Positions 36,104 through 45,769 of a stretch of 64,000 nt of DNA are shown here, piece by piece. Origin of the DNA: JBMOUD01 sp049319665 (GTDB taxonomy: Bacteria > Pseudomonadota > Gammaproteobacteria > Enterobacterales > Enterobacteriaceae); contig NZ_JBMOUD010000003.1 in assembly GCF_049319665.1 (NCBI RefSeq), positions 248,001 through 312,000 on the forward strand. The letters run 5' to 3'. The notes beneath the pieces were generated by a model, which had not been told where the DNA came from, ran no database searches, and saw nothing but the letters and a program-made list of their open reading frames with translations. Positions within the stretch are counted from its first letter, which is position 1; each line of letters starts with the position of its first letter. Position numbers and translations under genes: made by a program.

Positions 36104-37468
36104 TTAATCGCATTGTACTTTTATTGCCAGGCCACCGCGGGATGTCTCACGATATTTCGCGTTCATATCCTTACCAGTTTCGTACATGGTCTCGATGACT
36201 TTATCCAACGACACTCGCGGTTCGCTCGTACGACGCAAGGCCATACGAGCCGAGTTAATCGCTTTGACCGATGCGATGGCATTACGCTCGATACAAGGCA
36301 CCTGAACTTGCCCGCCAACTGGGTCGCACGTCAACCCAAGATTGTGTTCCATACCGATTTCTGCGGCAACGCAGACTTGCTCTGGGCTTCCGCCAAGCAG
36401 CTCCGTCAGTCCGGCAGCGGCCATTGAGCAGGCGACACCGACTTCCCCCTGACAACCGACTTCTGCACCGGAAATTGAGGCGTTCATTTTGTACAAAATG
36501 CCGATTGCCCCAGAGGTCAAGAAGTAGCGCAGGTAAATATCAGGACTTACCGATTCGATAAACTGGTTGTAGTAGGCCAAAACCGCAGGAACAATGCCAC
36601 AAGCTCCGTTAGTTGGTGCAGTAACCACACGTCCACCGGCCGCATTCTCTTCATTCACTGCCAGCGCGAACATATTTACCCAATCGATCACATTCATCGG
36701 ATCGCTTGAGAGTTTATCGCTTGATACTAGCATCCGGCGCAGTGCTGGGGCACGGCGCGGTACGCGCAGTGGGCCAGGCAAAACACCCTCAGTATTTAAG
36801 CCACGATCGATACAGGCTTGCATGGTGTGCCAGATGCTTTCAAAGTAGCGATCAATATCGGCTTTACTATGCTGAGCCAGCTCATTTTTCATGATCAAGC
36901 CAGATAACGACAGGCCGCTTTCTTTGCATTTCTCAAGCAGTTCAGTCGCTGAGTTGAATGGATAAGGAACGGTAACCTCATCAACAACCGGCTGCCCAAA
37001 ATGCTCATCATCAACGATAAAACCGCCGCCAATCGAATAATAAGTTTTGCTATAAACCATCTCTTCGCCGGAAAACGCATGAATCTGCATGCCATTTTCG
37101 TGACGTGAGAGATTTTCATTGCGAAAAACCATGCCGGTATCGCGAGGGAAATCAACTTCATGGCCACTTTGTCCAAGTGGCAGACGCTCATGCTGTTCTA
37201 CATCGCGGATAAAGTGTGGGATACCATCGATATCAACGGTGTCTGGCTTATTACCCGCCAGACCTAAAATGATGGCGATATCGGTATGGTGGCCTTTGCC
37301 CGTCAAAGACAAAGAACCATAAACATCCACCGCGACGCGAGTGACGTTAGGGAGAATTCCTTTCTCTTGCAGATCATCTACAAATTGCTTCCCGGCTTTC
37401 ATTGGACCAAGCGTATGGGAACTGGATGGACCAATTCCGACTTTAAACATGTCGAAAACGCTAATCAC
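36104..37468 (-). CDS. sdaA: L-serine dehydratase 1
   Basis: A 454-residue iron-sulfur L-serine ammonia-lyase converting L-serine to pyruvate and ammonia. The iron-sulfur ligands are visible: Cys in AEVGCQGEVG, in GLTCDPVGG and in QVPCIERN. The N-terminal SVFDMFKVGIGPSSSHTLGPM matches the enteric enzyme. The start is a GTG at 37468 with AGGAG upstream. The 328-bp gap upstream, to nudL, shows no gene. Confidence 0.96.
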   Translation of the reverse strand: MISVFDMFKVGIGPSSSHTLGPMKAGKQFVDDLQEKGILPNVTRVAVDVYGSLSLTGKGHHTDIAIILGLAGNKPDTVDIDGIPHFIRDVEQHERLPLGQSGHEVDFPRDTGMVFRNENLSRHENGMQIHAFSGEEMVYSKTYYSIGGGFIVDDEHFGQPVVDEVTVPYPFNSATELLEKCKESGLSLSGLIMKNELAQHSKADIDRYFESIWHTMQACIDRGLNTEGVLPGPLRVPRRAPALRRMLVSSDKLSSDPMNVIDWVNMFALAVNEENAAGGRVVTAPTNGACGIVPAVLAYYNQFIESVSPDIYLRYFLTSGAIGILYKMNASISGAEVGCQGEVGVACSMAAAGLTELLGGSPEQVCVAAEIGMEHNLGLTCDPVGGQVQVPCIERNAIASVKAINSARMALRRTSEPRVSLDKVIETMYETGKDMNAKYRETSRGGLAIKVQCD

Positions 37469-37796
37469 ACTACTACTCCTCTTATTAGGCGAACCCCAGA
37501 AGCGAACAATCCATCAAGGTCGTTTTAGACATCCTGATGTTAGCCTACGTTTTGTTTATTTTTTATTAGTAAGTTTTGTTCGTTGCTTAATACAAAGTTT
37601 ATTATTTCTAAATTGCAGCGAATCTTATCATAATTGCATAGTGTAAAATGGCTGGCGCAGTTACACAGCCTTTTTCGCATGAAATAAAATAATTCGTTGG
37701 GAAAGTGTGATGCAGGCACTAAGCAAACGGTTTCTACTCTGCAAATTACAGTGGCTGGTTATCTGTATTAATGAAGGCCGCTGGATAAAACAATTA

Positions 37797-38396
37797 TTAA
37801 ATACTGACCTGTTCCGCCATTTGACGAATGATGGCCGCGGTCATGCCCCAAACAAACTGCTGTTGGTACCAAGAAAGGTAAACGCGATGCTGCAAGCCTG
37901 CTCGATGAATATCCAGAGCATGATAGCGTGAGAGGTTGAAGGCTTCATATAAAGGTAATTCAAACACGTCGGCGACTTCATCCTCGCAAGGGAATAACGG
38001 CACTTGAGGCGACACTAAACCGACAACCGGCGTCACTTGGTAGCCAGTACTACTGTCGATAGTATTGAGTGTGCCAATCACCTGTACCTGCTCTGGAGGG
38101 ATGCCAACCTCTTCGTTAGCTTCGCGCAGTGCGGTAAAGATAAGCGATGTGTCGCTAGTGTCTGCTGCGCCACCGGGGAAGGCGACCTGACCGGCGTGTT
38201 TGCGTAATTTATCAGAACGTCTAGTCAGTAACAGCGTCGGTTGCTCATGGCAAATTATTGGAATTAACACCGCAGCCTGCCGCACGCCTTGCGCTTTTTT
38301 TACCGCAGGTGGCATCTGTAACTGAAAGCGACAGATAAATTCAGCTAATGCTGATGGGGCGCTCGGCAATTGAACATGCGGTAATGAATTCACCAT
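37797..38396 (-). CDS. nudL: Nudix hydrolase NudL (CoA pyrophosphatase family)
   Basis: A 199-residue Nudix protein. LLLTRRSDKLRKHAGQVAFPGG, the UPF0035/CoA-pyrophosphatase signature, is followed by TALREANEEVGI of the Nudix box. It is expected to cut coenzyme A or related dinucleotides. ATG 38396 is chosen so that it begins 10 bp after the pabB stop; a longer frame from 38486 would overlap pabB. It is in the pabB-nudL-sdaA order of E. coli. Confidence 0.9.
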   Translation of the reverse strand: MVNSLPHVQLPSAPSALAEFICRFQLQMPPAVKKAQGVRQAAVLIPIICHEQPTLLLTRRSDKLRKHAGQVAFPGGAADTSDTSLIFTALREANEEVGIPPEQVQVIGTLNTIDSSTGYQVTPVVGLVSPQVPLFPCEDEVADVFELPLYEAFNLSRYHALDIHRAGLQHRVYLSWYQQQFVWGMTAAIIRQMAEQVSI

Positions 38397-38406
38397 TCTT
38401 GATCCT

Positions 38407-39780
38407 TTATTCACGGTTAATACCCAGTAACGGCAAAATACGCCCAACCTTATCAAAGGTTTCTTGATATTCAGCTTGTTCCTCACTATCAGCGACTACA
38501 CCGCCACCGGCCCAGCAGTAGATGCGGCCTTGCTCGGTCAATAACGTGCGGATGGTGATATTGCTATCCATCGTACCGCAGCAACTGATGTAGGCAATGC
38601 TGCCACAATAACCGTTGCGCCGTTGTGGCTCGAGTTGCTCAATAATCTGCATGGCGCGGATTTTTGGTGCGCCTGTAATCGAGCCGCCTGGGAAGCAAGC
38701 TCGTAGCAGCGCGGTTGGCTGGCATGCCGTGGGTAATGTCGCCGTAATAGTACTCACCAAATGATGGACCGCTGGGAATTGTTCAACCACGAACAATTCT
38801 GGCACCCTGACGCTGCCCGGCGTGGCGACGCGGCCAATATCATTACGCAGTAAATCGACAATCATCAAGTTTTCTGAGCGATCTTTGGCTGATGCCGCCA
38901 GTTTTTCTGCTTGTTGGCTATCTGCTTTAGCATCGGCGAGTCGCGGCAGGGTGCCTTTAATCGGTCGGGTTTGTACCTGATGGTCTGCCATCCACAAAAA
39001 ACGCTCAGGCGATAAGCTGAGCACGGTATTTTCGGGCAAGCGTAAAAAAGCGGAAAAAGGGGCACTGTTGGCCTGATTAAGTCGTAAAAACGCCTGCCAC
39101 TCATCGCCGTGATAAGTACTACTAAAACGCTGGGTCAGATTTATTTGGTAGCAATCGCCACTTTGTAAGTATTCCTGCACCTGGCGGAATTTCTCGCCAT
39201 ATTGCTGGCGACTCATATTACTTTGCCAGGCGGAGTCGAGCATAAAATCGCGCTGCGGCGTGCTTTGTTGTTGTGACAGCCAGGCGAGACGAGCCTGTGC
39301 ATCGCCTTGGCAAACCAGTGTTAAACACTGACGTTGATGATCGGCAATCAGCGCCCAGTCATAAATGCCCACGGCCATATCTGGCAAGTTAATATCACGC
39401 TCTGCCAGTATTGGCAGTTGCTCTATTCTGCGGCCAAGGTCGTAACCAAATAAACCCATTACGCCGCCCTGGAAGGGGTAATCAGCGTGGGGTGTTGCCT
39501 GTAACCCAGCTTGCGCTAATTGTTGCTCAACGAGCGTAAAGGGGTCATCAGCACTGATGAGCGTTTGATTTTGCGCCCAGATCTCGGTTTCTTCGCCATG
39601 CGTGGTCAGTGTGCGAATGGGATCGGCGACCAAAATATCAAAGCGGCTATGCGCATGTTGCGCGGCTCCAGAATGTAACAACATCGCCCAAGGTGTGGCG
39701 GACAGAGGTGCAAATCGCTCCAACAAAACATCAGGATGATAAGGCAATGGGTGATAAACAATGGAGTGGTTTGCAGGCAT
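38407..39780 (-). CDS. pabB: Aminodeoxychorismate synthase component I
   Basis: PabB, with PabA glutaminase, makes 4-amino-4-deoxychorismate from chorismate for p-aminobenzoate and folate. The 457-residue product from ATG 39780 has the family length; the upstream start at 39849 adds 23 unrelated residues. The chorismate-enzyme core is clear, with QTRPIKGTLPR carrying the catalytic Lys and the downstream segments LLRNDIGRV and FPGGSITGAPKIRAM. It is divergent from yoaH. Confidence 0.96.
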   Translation of the reverse strand: MPANHSIVYHPLPYHPDVLLERFAPLSATPWAMLLHSGAAQHAHSRFDILVADPIRTLTTHGEETEIWAQNQTLISADDPFTLVEQQLAQAGLQATPHADYPFQGGVMGLFGYDLGRRIEQLPILAERDINLPDMAVGIYDWALIADHQRQCLTLVCQGDAQARLAWLSQQQSTPQRDFMLDSAWQSNMSRQQYGEKFRQVQEYLQSGDCYQINLTQRFSSTYHGDEWQAFLRLNQANSAPFSAFLRLPENTVLSLSPERFLWMADHQVQTRPIKGTLPRLADAKADSQQAEKLAASAKDRSENLMIVDLLRNDIGRVATPGSVRVPELFVVEQFPAVHHLVSTITATLPTACQPTALLRACFPGGSITGAPKIRAMQIIEQLEPQRRNGYCGSIAYISCCGTMDSNITIRTLLTEQGRIYCWAGGGVVADSEEQAEYQETFDKVGRILPLLGINRE

Positions 39781-39901
39781 GTTATCTGAACTATTATATG
39801 GCAGTAGGATGGCGATCCTAACATAGATTCTGACGAGGAGGTCATCCAATCAATATCAGGGTATACTGTGCGTCCTCCACCTCTAATAACAGGAATTTCT
39901 C

Positions 39902-40084
39902 ATGCTGACGGGTATGCCTTCACTCTCACATAACGAACAACAACAAGCCGCTGAACGCATTCGCGAATTAATGGAAGGGGGCATGAGCAGTGGTGAGGCC
40001 ATCGCTATCGTGGCACAAGAGATCCGTGAACAACATCAAGGCGATCGCGTGACGGTTATTTTTGATGATGAAGATGACGAGTAA
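39902..40084 (+). CDS. yoaH: UPF0181 protein YoaH
   Basis: A 60-residue acidic protein with MPSLSHNEQQQAAERIREL, GMSSGEAIAIVAQEIR and a DEDDE tail, matching E. coli YoaH, which is also divergent from pabB. The function is unknown. A strong terminator follows. Confidence 0.93.
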   Translation: MLTGMPSLSHNEQQQAAERIRELMEGGMSSGEAIAIVAQEIREQHQGDRVTVIFDDEDDE

Positions 40085-40100
40085 CGCCTAAATGAGATGA

Positions 40101-40137
40101 AAAAACGGACGCCTATTTGTGCGTCCGTTTTTGTTTT
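40101..40137 (+). terminator. Terminator after yoaH
   Basis: AAAAACGGACGC/GCGTCCGTTTTT is a perfect 12-bp stem with an eight-base loop and a T-rich tail. The A-rich left side lets it also serve purT on the minus strand. Confidence 0.92.
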
Positions 40138-40167
40138 TATCCGCGCTTAAATCGGCGCCGATGCAGA

Positions 40168-41346
40168 TTAACCTTTTACAACCACCGCAGCGGCGGCATT
40201 GATCGCCGTTTCTACCGCTTGTTCAATAGTGTCACCGATTGACAGCGCCACGCCCAGACGGCGTTTTCCGCTGATTTCTGGCTTACCGAACAGACGTACT
40301 TGGTTCGAGCCGACTAAGGCTTTTTCCAACCCGCTGAAGCTGACATTATCGCTGGTCAATTCAGGCAGAATAACGGCCGAAGCAGAAGGGCCAAATTGAC
40401 GAATAGTGCCGATTGGTAGGCCGAGGAAAGCGCGAACATGTAGCGCAAACTCGGACAAGTCCTGAGAAATCAGGGTGACCATGCCAGTATCGTGTGGGCG
40501 AGGGGAGACTTCGCTGAAGACGACATCATCACCGCAGATAAACAGCTCAACGCCGAACAGACCTTTACCACCCAGCGCTTCGACTACGCTTTTGGCAATT
40601 GTTTTTGCGCGTTCTAACGCCAGCTCACTCATCTGTTGTGGCTGCCATGATTCGCGATAGTCGCCGTCTTCCTGGCGGTGGCCGATAGGGGCACAGAAAT
40701 GAATGCCATCGATAGCGCTAATGGTCAGCAAGGTGATTTCAAAATCAAACTTCACTAAACCTTCCACAATCACACGCCCGCCACCGGCGCGACCGCCTAG
40801 CTGAGCATAATCCCAAGCTTGTTGCAGCGTTTCTTCGCTACGGATCAGGCTTTGGCCTTTACCAGAGGAGCTCATAACCGGCTTAATGATGCACGGGTAG
40901 CCAATTTCGCTCACCGCCTGACGGAAGATGGTTTCATCGTCAGCAAAACGATAGGTTGATGTTGGTAACTTCAGAGTTTCGGCGGCCAGACGACGGATGC
41001 CTTCACGGTTCATGGTCAGACGCGTGGCTTCAGCACAAGGCACAACGTTGTGCCCTTGTTTTTCTAATTCCACCAGCATGCTGGTGGCGATAGCTTCAAT
41101 TTCTGGCACGATGAAATCAGGGCGTTCACTCTCAATAACCTGCTTTAACGCGTCGCCATCAAGCATATTAATCACGTGGCTGCGGTGGGCAACTTGCATG
41201 GCAGGTGCATCGGCGTAGCGGTCAACGGCAATCACTTCCAGACCTAAGCGTTGGCACTCAAGCGCCACCTCTTTGCCCAGTTCGCCAGAGCCTAATAACA
41301 TAACGCGGGTTGCGCCAGCGCGCAGTGCAGTTCCAAGGGTTAACAT
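40168..41346 (-). CDS. purT: Formate-dependent phosphoribosylglycinamide formyltransferase
   Basis: PurT uses formate and ATP to formylate GAR in purine synthesis, an alternative to PurN. The 392-residue ATP-grasp enzyme has MLLGSGELGKEVALECQRLGLE at the start, the central SSSGKGQSLIRS loop and GLFGVELFICGDDVVFSEVSPRPHDTGM. A PurR-like site overlaps its promoter. In E. coli purT neighbours yebG; here a cold-shock gene lies upstream. Confidence 0.96.
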   Translation of the reverse strand: MLTLGTALRAGATRVMLLGSGELGKEVALECQRLGLEVIAVDRYADAPAMQVAHRSHVINMLDGDALKQVIESERPDFIVPEIEAIATSMLVELEKQGHNVVPCAEATRLTMNREGIRRLAAETLKLPTSTYRFADDETIFRQAVSEIGYPCIIKPVMSSSGKGQSLIRSEETLQQAWDYAQLGGRAGGGRVIVEGLVKFDFEITLLTISAIDGIHFCAPIGHRQEDGDYRESWQPQQMSELALERAKTIAKSVVEALGGKGLFGVELFICGDDVVFSEVSPRPHDTGMVTLISQDLSEFALHVRAFLGLPIGTIRQFGPSASAVILPELTSDNVSFSGLEKALVGSNQVRLFGKPEISGKRRLGVALSIGDTIEQAVETAINAAAAVVVKG

Positions 41347-41427
41347 AGCGTGGTACCTAACTTTTCGTTGATCACAGGATATTGTCGGCTGCGCCCCATT
41401 ATTTCTCGGGAACCGCAGAATCGGCGC

Positions 41428-41466
41428 ATTATATACGAGAATAATCCATGACGAAAACGATTGCGT
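41428..41466 (-). promoter_or_regulatory. purT promoter with PurR operator
   Basis: On the minus strand TATAAT (41428-41433) is the likely -10 box. ACGCAATCGTTTTCGT (41451-41466), 15 of 16 bases of the PurR consensus, covers the -35 region. Bound PurR would block the polymerase directly. Confidence 0.75.
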
Positions 41467-41575
41467 AAGAGGGTGGCAAATTTGCGTGTAAGCGGGGAAT
41501 ATGCGTTAATATGCGCACGGTCGCCATTGAGGCGGCTGTTTTTATATAGAAAAGTACAGTGTAAAGGATAGTAAA

Positions 41576-41785
41576 ATGAGTAAGTTAAATGGTCAGGTAA
41601 AATGGTTTAACGAGAGCAAAGGTTTTGGTTTCATCACCCCTGCTGATGGTTCTAAAGACGTTTTCGTGCATTTTTCCGCTATCGTTAGCGATGGTTTCAA
41701 AACTCTGGCTGAAGGTCAGAACGTTGAGTTCACCATCCAAGACAGCCCACGTGGTCCGTCTGCTGCCAACGTTGTTGCTCTGTAA
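41576..41785 (+). CDS. CspA-family cold shock protein
   Basis: A 69-residue OB-fold protein with KGFGFITP and DVFVHFSAI RNA-binding motifs. It differs from CspC at the start (MSKLNGQVKWF) and end (RGPSAANVVAL), and so is closer to CspE-like proteins in those regions. A terminator follows. The naming within the CspA family is not certain. Confidence 0.92.
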   Translation: MSKLNGQVKWFNESKGFGFITPADGSKDVFVHFSAIVSDGFKTLAEGQNVEFTIQDSPRGPSAANVVAL

Positions 41786-41842
41786 TAACTATTAAGCGAC
41801 ACCTTTTAGGTGTTGCTAGTATTGCAAGATGAAACGTTATTT

Positions 41843-41870
41843 AAAACCCGCCTTAGCCGCGGGTTTTTTT
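41843..41870 (+). terminator. Terminator after the cold shock gene at 41576
   Basis: AAAACCCG/CGGGTTTT, an 8-bp stem with a nine-base loop followed by T-run, 57 bases past the stop codon. Confidence 0.88.
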
Positions 41871-41980
41871 GATGCTGCTTTTTTGTCGTTAAGTGCCTCT
41901 GTCTGTTATCATCTTGCGCAATACATGGCGCCATTATTTCTGCCGCTGCCCCGTTTTTGTCCTAATAAAGAGTTATCGCC

Positions 41981-43363
41981 TTGAGCACGCATTCTTTTTC
42001 TACCCTGACTTTGCCCGCTGAGCAGCTTTCCAACCTCGAAGAGTTGGGCTATTCCCAAATGACGCCCATTCAGGCTGCATCATTACCCGCTATTTTATTA
42101 GGGCTGGATGTCAGAGCAAAAGCCAAAACCGGTAGCGGTAAAACAGCTGCATTCGGCATTGGTTTGCTCGATAAAATCACCGTTAATGATTTTGTGACTC
42201 AGGCGATGGTGTTATGTCCAACGCGCGAGTTGGCCGATCAGGTCAGTAAAGAACTGCGTCGTCTGGCAAGATTTACCCAAAATATTAAAATTCTGACGCT
42301 ATGTGGCGGTCAACCAATCGGGCCACAGCTAGAGTCTTTGGTACGTCCTGCGCATATTGTGGTGGGAACGCCGGGACGTATTCAGGAACACCTGCGTAAA
42401 GGCACATTAAAGCTCGATCATCTTAAAGTACTCGTACTTGATGAAGCGGACCGTATGTTGGATATGGGCTTTAGCGATGATATCGAAGACGTGGTCAGCT
42501 ATACCCCGGTTAATCGCCAGACGTTGTTGTTCTCGGCAACCTATCCCGATGGTATTGAGCGTATCAGCAACAAATTCCAGCGTCAGCCGTTGAATGTGGA
42601 AATCGAAGGTGGGGATGATGTTGCTGATATCGAGCAGGTCTTTATCGAAGCTGACCGTCACAATCGCCTACAGCTATTAGTCGCTGTGCTGTATCAGCAC
42701 CAGCCAGCGTCTTGCGTGGTGTTCTGCAATACTAAACGTGACTGTCAGGAAGTGGCTGATACTTTAGTCTCTAAAGGGATTGATGCGTTAGCATTGAACG
42801 GCGATCTTGAGCAACGCGATCGCGACCGTGTCTTGGTGCGTTTCTCTAATGGCAGCTGCCGTGTTTTAGTCGCGACCGATGTTGCCGCACGCGGATTGGA
42901 TATCAAACAGCTGGGGCTGGTGATTAACTACGAGCTCTCTTTTGATCCTGAAGTTCACGTGCACCGTGTCGGCCGTACCGGGCGTGCTGGTACGCGCGGC
43001 GTTGCGGTTAGCTTAGTCACACCACAAGAAATTGGGCGTGTTAACGCATTAGAAGATTATACCCGGCAGAAAATTGTCTGGCAGAAGGCCAGCCAAAGCT
43101 TGGCGGCAACGCCTGTTACACTGGAACCTGAAATGGCGACGCTGTGTATCGACGGTGGCCGTAAAGCGAAAATTCGCCCGGGCGATATCCTCGGTGCCTT
43201 GACCGGTGATGCCGGTTTAACGGCGGCTGAAGTCGGTAAAATCGACATGTTCCCGATACATGCCTATGTCGCCATTCGTAAAAGTAGCGCCAAAAAAGCG
43301 TTACAGCGTTTGCAGGAAGGCAAAATCAAAGGTAAGAGCTGCAAGGCATTTATGCTGCGCTAA
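41981..43363 (+). CDS. dbpA: ATP-dependent RNA helicase DbpA
   Basis: A 460-residue DEAD-box helicase with motifs AKTGSGKT (I), PTRELA (Ia), TPGR (Ib), DEAD (II), SAT (III) and HRVGRTGRAG (VI), plus the C-terminal DbpA RNA-binding domain that recognises hairpin 92 of 23S rRNA in ribosome assembly. The start is a TTG at 41981 with AGAG upstream. No nearby ATG fits the family. Confidence 0.95.
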   Translation: MSTHSFSTLTLPAEQLSNLEELGYSQMTPIQAASLPAILLGLDVRAKAKTGSGKTAAFGIGLLDKITVNDFVTQAMVLCPTRELADQVSKELRRLARFTQNIKILTLCGGQPIGPQLESLVRPAHIVVGTPGRIQEHLRKGTLKLDHLKVLVLDEADRMLDMGFSDDIEDVVSYTPVNRQTLLFSATYPDGIERISNKFQRQPLNVEIEGGDDVADIEQVFIEADRHNRLQLLVAVLYQHQPASCVVFCNTKRDCQEVADTLVSKGIDALALNGDLEQRDRDRVLVRFSNGSCRVLVATDVAARGLDIKQLGLVINYELSFDPEVHVHRVGRTGRAGTRGVAVSLVTPQEIGRVNALEDYTRQKIVWQKASQSLAATPVTLEPEMATLCIDGGRKAKIRPGDILGALTGDAGLTAAEVGKIDMFPIHAYVAIRKSSAKKALQRLQEGKIKGKSCKAFMLR

Positions 43364-43381
43364 AACCGTTGTGTGCTTGCT

Positions 43382-43412
43382 CCTCTCCCCGTCAATTCCT
43401 CGGGGAGAGGTC
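43382..43412 (+). terminator. Hairpin after dbpA
   Basis: CCTCTCCCC and GGGGAGAGG form a 9-bp stem around an eleven-base loop, followed by TCTTATC. It lies 18 bases past the dbpA stop. The T-run is weak. Confidence 0.6.
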
Positions 43413-43496
43413 TTATCATCTATGGTTACACTCTTGGTTTCCCTCATGAAACCTGTCACTCTTAGTTCACGATTAAGAGGACTAAGAGAGCCCGAT

Positions 43497-45536
43497 ATGA
43501 TGACCCCTCCAAAGGCGGATAAACGCCCACATCCGTTAACGATTCACGGCGACACCCGCGTTGATGACTATTATTGGTTGCGCGATGATGAACGCGCCGA
43601 TCCCGATGTGCTCTCCTACCTTAATGCTGAAAATGCCTGGACCGATGCGGCGCTGTTACCGCATCAAACGTTGCGTGAAACGCTATACCAAGAGATGGTT
43701 GATCGCATTCCACAGCAAGACCACTCTGTGCCTTACGTTAAAAACGGTTATCGCTATCAAACGCGTTATGAACCGGGCAATGAATACGCCATTTATTTAC
43801 GTCAGCCGGAAGCTGAAACCCAGCAGTGGCAAACTCTACTTGATTGCAATCAGCGCGCCGACGAGCGTGATTTTTATAGTTTGGGCGGATTGGACGTTAG
43901 CCCGGATAACCAGCATTTATTGATCGCAGAAGATTTTCTCTCGCGTCGCCAATATGATATCCGCATCAAACATTTGGCCGATGACAGTTTTTCATCGGAA
44001 GTGTTGAGTAATACTTCCGGTAACGCCGAATGGGCTAATGATTCACAAACGCTGTATTACGTACGTAAGCATAAAAAGACGCTATTGCCCTATCAGGTTT
44101 ACCGCCATCGAGTTGGCAGCGATCCGCAAGATGACGTACTGATCTATGAAGAAAAAGACGACACGTTTTATGTCGGCCTGGATAAAACCACTTCTGACCG
44201 CTATATCTTGATTCATCTTGATAGCACCACAACCTCAGAAATTTTGCTGCTGGATGCCAACGATCCGCAGGCAACGCCGCAACTCTTCTTATCCCGTCGT
44301 AAAGACCACGAATATGGTTTGGATCATTACCAAGACCATTTCTACATTCGCTCTAACAAAGACGGTAAAAACTTCGGCTTGTACAAAAGCACCAGCCCGA
44401 ATGAAAGCGACTGGCAAACGTTAATTGCCGCGCGTGATGATGTGATGTTGGAAGGCTTTAGCCTGTTCCGCGACTGGCTGGTTATTGAAGAGCGCCAGCA
44501 AGGATTGACACATCTGCGCCAGATTCATTGGCAAAGTGGAGAAGAAAAATCGTTGGCCTTTGACGATCCAACCTATGTGACCTGGTTGTCTTACAATCCA
44601 ACGCCCGATACAACGTTGCTGCGTTACGGCTACTCCTCAATGACTACGCCAAGTTCTTTGTATGAGCTGGATCTCGACAGCGGTCAACGTACCTTGCTCA
44701 AACAGCAAGAGGTGAAGGATTTTGACCCGAGCAATTATCGTAGTGAGCGAGTTTGGGTAACAGCACGTGATGGCGTTCAGGTGCCGGTTTCTGTGGTTTA
44801 CCGTAAGGATTTATTCAAGGCTGGGCAAAATCCAGTGCTGATTTATGCCTATGGTTCTTACGGCAGTAGCATGGACCCGGCTTTTAGCGGCAGTCGCCTG
44901 AGTTTACTGGATCGCGGCTTCGTGTTTGCCTTGGCACATATTCGCGGCGGTGCTGATTTAGGCCAGCAGTGGTACGACGACGGTAAGCTGTTTAATAAGC
45001 TTAATACCTTCCACGATTTTATCGATGTTACCGAGCAGTTGGTTACCGATGGATTTGCTCACTCCGGGCAGGTTTATGCCATGGGCGGCAGCGCCGGCGG
45101 TCTGCTGATGGGAGCGGTAGTCAATCAGGCTCCACAATTGTATCGCGGCATTGTAGCCCAGGTGCCTTTCGTTGATGTCGTGACGACTATGTTAGATGAG
45201 TCTATTCCGCTAACGACCGGCGAATATGACGAGTGGGGCAACCCGAACGAGAAAGCGTATTACGATTATATGCTGCAATACAGCCCTTATGATCGAGTCG
45301 TCGCACAGGATTATCCACATATGCTGGTCACCACCGGGCTACACGATTCTCAGGTTCAATACTGGGAGCCCGCCAAGTGGGTCGCTAAGCTGCGTGAGCT
45401 GAAAACTGATAACAATCAGTTGCTGCTGCATACCGATATGGATTCAGGACACGGCGGTAAATCGGGTCGGTTTAAGGCTTATGAAGATATTGCCTTGGAA
45501 TATGCATTTGTGCTGGCGTTAAGCGATAACGCATAA
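43497..45536 (+). CDS. ptrB: Oligopeptidase B (protease II)
   Basis: A 679-residue prolyl-oligopeptidase-family serine peptidase (S9A) cleaving after Arg and Lys. A beta-propeller occupies about residues 60-390, and the hydrolase domain carries GGSAGGLLMG with the nucleophilic Ser, a downstream Asp and the catalytic His in DSGHGG. ATG 43497 (followed by a second ATG) has GAGAG upstream; the frame open from 43260 overlaps dbpA and is unsupported. In E. coli ptrB lies in the same purT-holE stretch. Confidence 0.95.
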   Translation: MMTPPKADKRPHPLTIHGDTRVDDYYWLRDDERADPDVLSYLNAENAWTDAALLPHQTLRETLYQEMVDRIPQQDHSVPYVKNGYRYQTRYEPGNEYAIYLRQPEAETQQWQTLLDCNQRADERDFYSLGGLDVSPDNQHLLIAEDFLSRRQYDIRIKHLADDSFSSEVLSNTSGNAEWANDSQTLYYVRKHKKTLLPYQVYRHRVGSDPQDDVLIYEEKDDTFYVGLDKTTSDRYILIHLDSTTTSEILLLDANDPQATPQLFLSRRKDHEYGLDHYQDHFYIRSNKDGKNFGLYKSTSPNESDWQTLIAARDDVMLEGFSLFRDWLVIEERQQGLTHLRQIHWQSGEEKSLAFDDPTYVTWLSYNPTPDTTLLRYGYSSMTTPSSLYELDLDSGQRTLLKQQEVKDFDPSNYRSERVWVTARDGVQVPVSVVYRKDLFKAGQNPVLIYAYGSYGSSMDPAFSGSRLSLLDRGFVFALAHIRGGADLGQQWYDDGKLFNKLNTFHDFIDVTEQLVTDGFAHSGQVYAMGGSAGGLLMGAVVNQAPQLYRGIVAQVPFVDVVTTMLDESIPLTTGEYDEWGNPNEKAYYDYMLQYSPYDRVVAQDYPHMLVTTGLHDSQVQYWEPAKWVAKLRELKTDNNQLLLHTDMDSGHGGKSGRFKAYEDIALEYAFVLALSDNA

Positions 45537-45620
45537 CAATAAATAGCAGATAGCGGGTGGTTTTTGTGATGCTTACTATCTGTTTACTTGCACATCTTTG
45601 GATGCCTCCAAAGAGCTAAC

Positions 45621-45650
45621 AAAAAACCCGCTTGATGCGGGTTTATTTTA
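45621..45650. terminator. Bidirectional terminator between ptrB and the small basic gene
   Basis: AAACCCGC/GCGGGTTT, an 8-bp stem with a five-base loop, A-run on the left and T-rich on the right. It serves ptrB (plus) and the 34-codon gene (minus). Confidence 0.85.
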
Positions 45651-45664
45651 AATGCGTGGCTTGA

Positions 45665-45769
45665 TTATGCGGCGGCTGCTTTCTTAGCGCGTTTTTCTGC
45701 TTTTTTCTCTGCAGGTGTTTTCAATGGCTTTTTCTTCGCATTCTTTTTGCTATCCATACCTTTACTCAT
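45665..45769 (-). CDS. 34-residue Lys-rich conserved small protein
   Basis: Minus strand, ATG 45769 (another ATG one codon upstream), stop at 45665-45667. The product starts MSKGMDSKKNAKKK and continues PLKTPAEKKAEKRAKKAAAA, strongly basic. Small proteins beginning MSKGMDSKK with a lysine-rich tail occur widely in gammaproteobacteria, and as far as I know they have no assigned function. GAGAGG lies upstream. A terminator follows. It is too short for most gene finders. Confidence 0.7.
   Translation of the reverse strand: MSKGMDSKKNAKKKPLKTPAEKKAEKRAKKAAAA

Noticed and set aside
43260..43496. N-terminal extension of ptrB
   Set aside because: It overlaps dbpA in another frame and does not resemble oligopeptidase B, which begins near 43497.
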